64,000 bases of DNA from Nitrospira sp. Lineage in GTDB: Bacteria > Nitrospirota > Nitrospiria > Nitrospirales > Nitrospiraceae. Positions 62,336 through 64,000 of this stretch are shown one piece after another (the first letter of the stretch is position 1; each line of letters opens with the position of its first letter). The notes under the pieces were generated by a model. It searched no databases, was not told the DNA's origin, and saw only the letters and a program-made list of their open reading frames with translations. The translations under genes and the position numbers were made by a program. Location: contig CP054184.1 of NCBI GenBank assembly GCA_015709715.1, positions 496,001 to 560,000 on the forward strand, read 5' to 3'.

Positions 62336-62613
62336 GCCGCCTCCCGCTCCTTCTTCTTCGCCGCAGATCGACGGCGCATATACTCCCGCATGTAGACCCG
62401 ATTGCGTTCCCGCCGCTCCTCTGGCGTCCATTTCGATGTCCGGCCACCCCGACGCAAGACGGCCATGTCAGGGAGTCGCACCACAACCTCCCCCGTCAGC
62501 AGCTGATTGAGCCAGGCCAGCAGCTGCTCATACGTAAGGTGACAGCCGCAGTTGATACACCGCGCCTCATCCTTCGTCACCGCCAGACAGCCATGACAGC
62601 GGGAACAGCGCAT
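62317..62613 (-). CDS. Zinc-ribbon protein with basic tail
   Basis: The 98-residue protein starts with two zinc knuckles, MRCSRCHGCLAV and ARCINCGCHLTY, followed by WLNQLL and a very basic tail (ERRERNRVYMREYMRRRSAAKKKEREA). A homing-endonuclease-like or DNA-binding role is possible. The tail YMREYMRRR is also typical of phage HNH-like small proteins. The function is unknown. Confidence 0.5.
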   Translation of the reverse strand: MRCSRCHGCLAVTKDEARCINCGCHLTYEQLLAWLNQLLTGEVVVRLPDMAVLRRGGRTSKWTPEERRERNRVYMREYMRRRSAAKKKEREAACQTNS

Positions 62614-63269
62614 TACCGCGCCACTCCCGGCGGCACCGGCCCATCCAGCACGAGCGTACTGGTCCTGACCGAGCTACCGGCCACAGACTGCGTGATGCGC
62701 GCAGCTTGCGCCGCAGCAATCCCGCCGCCAATCGCACCCAGTCCCGCCGCCTCGCCAATGGCCGGCACGTACGTGGAGGCGAGCGACTTCGCCCGGTAAA
62801 TCTGCACACTCGGCACCATCGACGTCTGGTACATCTGCTGATGGACCGGCGCGGGGCAGCTCCAGGCTTCCGGCGAGTCGCCCGCCTTCACCACGAGCCG
62901 CTTGACGGAAATGAGTTGATCGCATCGACACGTCAAGGCGTCCGGCTCCTTAGTCTCCGCGTTGAACTTCCGCTGATCATGGGCCACCGTCGTGCAAATC
63001 GGCCCGTTCTGAATCGTGTGGAAATCGGAGACAATATCGTCATACTTCGTCACACAGCCCGAGACCATCACCATCAGCAGGAAGGACGAGATGATGCCGA
63101 CGAGGTAACGCGCGCGAAATCGTTTCGCCATCTTCCCCTTCGGTCCCCCTTCCTTCACGAGCATGTCCGCCTTTTGGCGAAGCCAGGTGGCAATCTTGCT
63201 GCGTTGGTCCTTCGGCATCGTGTCCGCGTCATGCATGGTCAGCACGGCGATCGCTTTCTCTTGCATCAT
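62613..63269 (-). CDS. Phage protein with small soluble N-domain joined to a lipoprotein-like region
   Basis: The 218-residue protein begins MMQEKAIAVLTMHD ... KIATWLRQKADMLVKEG ... AKRFRARY, a small domain seen as a stand-alone phage protein. It continues in the same frame into a hydrophobic helix with lipobox MVSGC, then a Cys-rich soluble domain (CTTVAHDQRKF, LTCRCDQLIS) and a Gly/Ala-rich tail. A start at the internal AKRFRARY region (MAKRFRARYLVG) would give a normal lipoprotein. It may be a fusion or two products from one frame. Confidence 0.5.
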   Translation of the reverse strand: MMQEKAIAVLTMHDADTMPKDQRSKIATWLRQKADMLVKEGGPKGKMAKRFRARYLVGIISSFLLMVMVSGCVTKYDDIVSDFHTIQNGPICTTVAHDQRKFNAETKEPDALTCRCDQLISVKRLVVKAGDSPEAWSCPAPVHQQMYQTSMVPSVQIYRAKSLASTYVPAIGEAAGLGAIGGGIAAAQAARITQSVAGSSVRTSTLVLDGPVPPGVAR

Positions 63270-63511
63270 CACCAATCTCCTTCGTCGGGTTGTTGGACGG
63301 CTTCACGCCTTCGCTCAATGTGTGCGCAGGCGGCTTGCGTGAGACCTTGGCAGGTCCTGTGTTCGCCCTTGAACTCGATCAGCTCGAAGATGTCGCACTT
63401 ACCTGGATCGTCAGGCAGCGGCCGCACCTTGCCACCCACGAAGACGGCGTGCTGGAAGCGCGAGAGCAGTTCATTCACCAGCACCGAGGTTTCAATCAGT
63501 TCAATATTCAT
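63269..63511 (-). CDS. Small phage protein
   Basis: The 80-residue protein (MNIELIETSVLVNELLSRFQHAVFVGGKVRPLPDDPGKCDIFELIEFKGEHRTCQGL...) has three Cys and a mixed fold. It shares one base with the next gene (TGATG). No family is recognised. Confidence 0.4.
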   Translation of the reverse strand: MNIELIETSVLVNELLSRFQHAVFVGGKVRPLPDDPGKCDIFELIEFKGEHRTCQGLTQAACAHIERRREAVQQPDEGDW

Positions 63512-63552
63512 GATCACTGACCTGTCAGTTACTCAATCGGCCGCTCCTTTCG

Positions 63553-63762
63553 CTATTTCTTCAACCCCGCGATCGGGACGCACGCAAACGCGTGACCCTT
63601 CGGATTGTCGGCATCCAGCAACCCCTTCGCTTGGACGCATTGCGCCTCGCTCTCGAACACCTTCACCACACGCGAGGCCTCCGCATGGGGAATGGCGACC
63701 TGCCCCCAGTTCAGCCCGTTACTGCCCCACAGCACCACGACTTGGACTAAGACAAACAGCAT
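63553..63762 (-). CDS. Small possibly exported phage protein
   Basis: The 69-residue protein begins with a hydrophobic stretch (MLFVLVQVVVLWGSN), which could be a membrane anchor, then a short soluble part with two Cys (FESEAQCVQAKGLLDADNPKGHAFACVP). The function is unknown. Confidence 0.4.
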   Translation of the reverse strand: MLFVLVQVVVLWGSNGLNWGQVAIPHAEASRVVKVFESEAQCVQAKGLLDADNPKGHAFACVPIAGLKK

Positions 63763-63771
63763 CGGCCCCTC

Positions 63772-63981
63772 CTACTTCGTGAGATGTTTCACCGCCCACA
63801 TCACCGCGTCCTCAATTTTGGTCTTCGCCAACGACAGTTCCCGCGATCCATGCGGCTTGTCCGGCTGCCCCGTCATACTGGCCACACGGTCGCAGTATTC
63901 GAGGAAGGCGAGTCCCTTATCCTTGATCGTGCGCATCATGATTTTTTCCTCATCACTCAGCACGCGGTACTCATGACGCAT
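63772..63981 (-). CDS. Acb2/Tad1-like cyclic-nucleotide sponge (anti-CBASS/anti-Thoeris)
   Basis: The 69-residue protein reads YRVLSDEEKIMMRTIKDKG ... RVASM ... SRELSLAKTKIEDAVMWAVKHLTK. This matches the Acb2/Tad1 hairpin family: an N-terminal Y-R-x-L-s-x-E-E-x-x-x-M-x-x-I-K helix, and a C-terminal x-L-A-K-T-x-L-x-x-x-x-M-W-x-V-R/K helix. Known members bind the cyclic nucleotides used by CBASS or Thoeris defence and so block host immunity. The family match is by eye and the small size is usual for it. It is the first leftward gene visible at the window edge. Confidence 0.6.
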   Translation of the reverse strand: MRHEYRVLSDEEKIMMRTIKDKGLAFLEYCDRVASMTGQPDKPHGSRELSLAKTKIEDAVMWAVKHLTK

Positions 63982-64000
63982 GACGTTGTTCTCAACTCGC

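Overview
The window is GC-rich chromosomal DNA from a Gram-negative bacterium. The gene content (RubisCO-like protein, trehalose-6-phosphate synthase, Lon, DUF748/AsmA-like protein, HD-GYP protein, radical SAM protein) recalls Nitrospira-like Nitrospirota. That assignment is inference from gene content, not a database match.

Positions 1-24.9 kb are host backbone. In order: a truncated acetate-transporter-type membrane protein, an SDR dehydrogenase, a multi-PAS hybrid-less histidine kinase, a RelE-type toxin-antitoxin pair with a HesB-like protein, a Nudix hydrolase, a THUMP methyltransferase, OtsA, a large repeat lipoprotein, Lon, MsrB, a lipoprotein, a DsbA-like protein, a metal-dependent cyclase, a RubisCO-like protein, a degenerate HD-GYP protein, a radical SAM enzyme, a 1-Cys peroxiredoxin, a pentapeptide protein and a DUF748 protein.

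Positions 24,917-34,515 are a 9.55 kb integrated element bounded by a perfect 46-bp direct repeat. The right copy is the 3' part of an intact tRNA-Arg(TCT). The element carries a tyrosine integrase, an excisionase-like HTH protein, a putative replication initiator, two small zinc-binding proteins, an orphan CheB-type methylesterase with a (Gly-Pro)8 tract, and an AT-richer cargo. The cargo is a DUF6602-type nuclease-like protein, a frameshifted small protein and a zinc-hook AAA ATPase, which looks like anti-phage defence. Short GGGAGTG repeats lie just inside both ends and look like integrase arm sites. Integration also changes the predicted C-terminus of the integrase.

From 34,575 to the right edge is the left ~29.4 kb of a prophage inserted in the neighbouring tRNA-Pro gene; only the displaced 3' half of that tRNA is in the window. 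Its integrase and a 26-residue membrane peptide read rightward. Almost everything else is one long leftward late operon with ATGA/TAATG coupled junctions. Read in the direction of transcription (right to left): an Acb2/Tad1-like small protein, small proteins, terminase, P22-like portal, scaffold, N4-gp56-like capsid, a run of five signal-peptide-bearing extracellular-type proteins, a five-gene lysis cassette, P22 gp4/gp10-like tail proteins, T7-like internal virion proteins including a frameshifted transglycosylase, a beta-helix tailspike and a MazZ-like nucleotide pyrophosphohydrolase. There is no tape measure or tail tube gene, so the particle should be a short-tailed podovirus. One lipoprotein gene with its own promoter reads against the late operon (a moron).

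The most notable points are two different elements parked in adjacent tRNA genes, the block of secreted proteins in the phage structural operon, the defence-like cargo, and the diverged ATPase motifs of the terminase.
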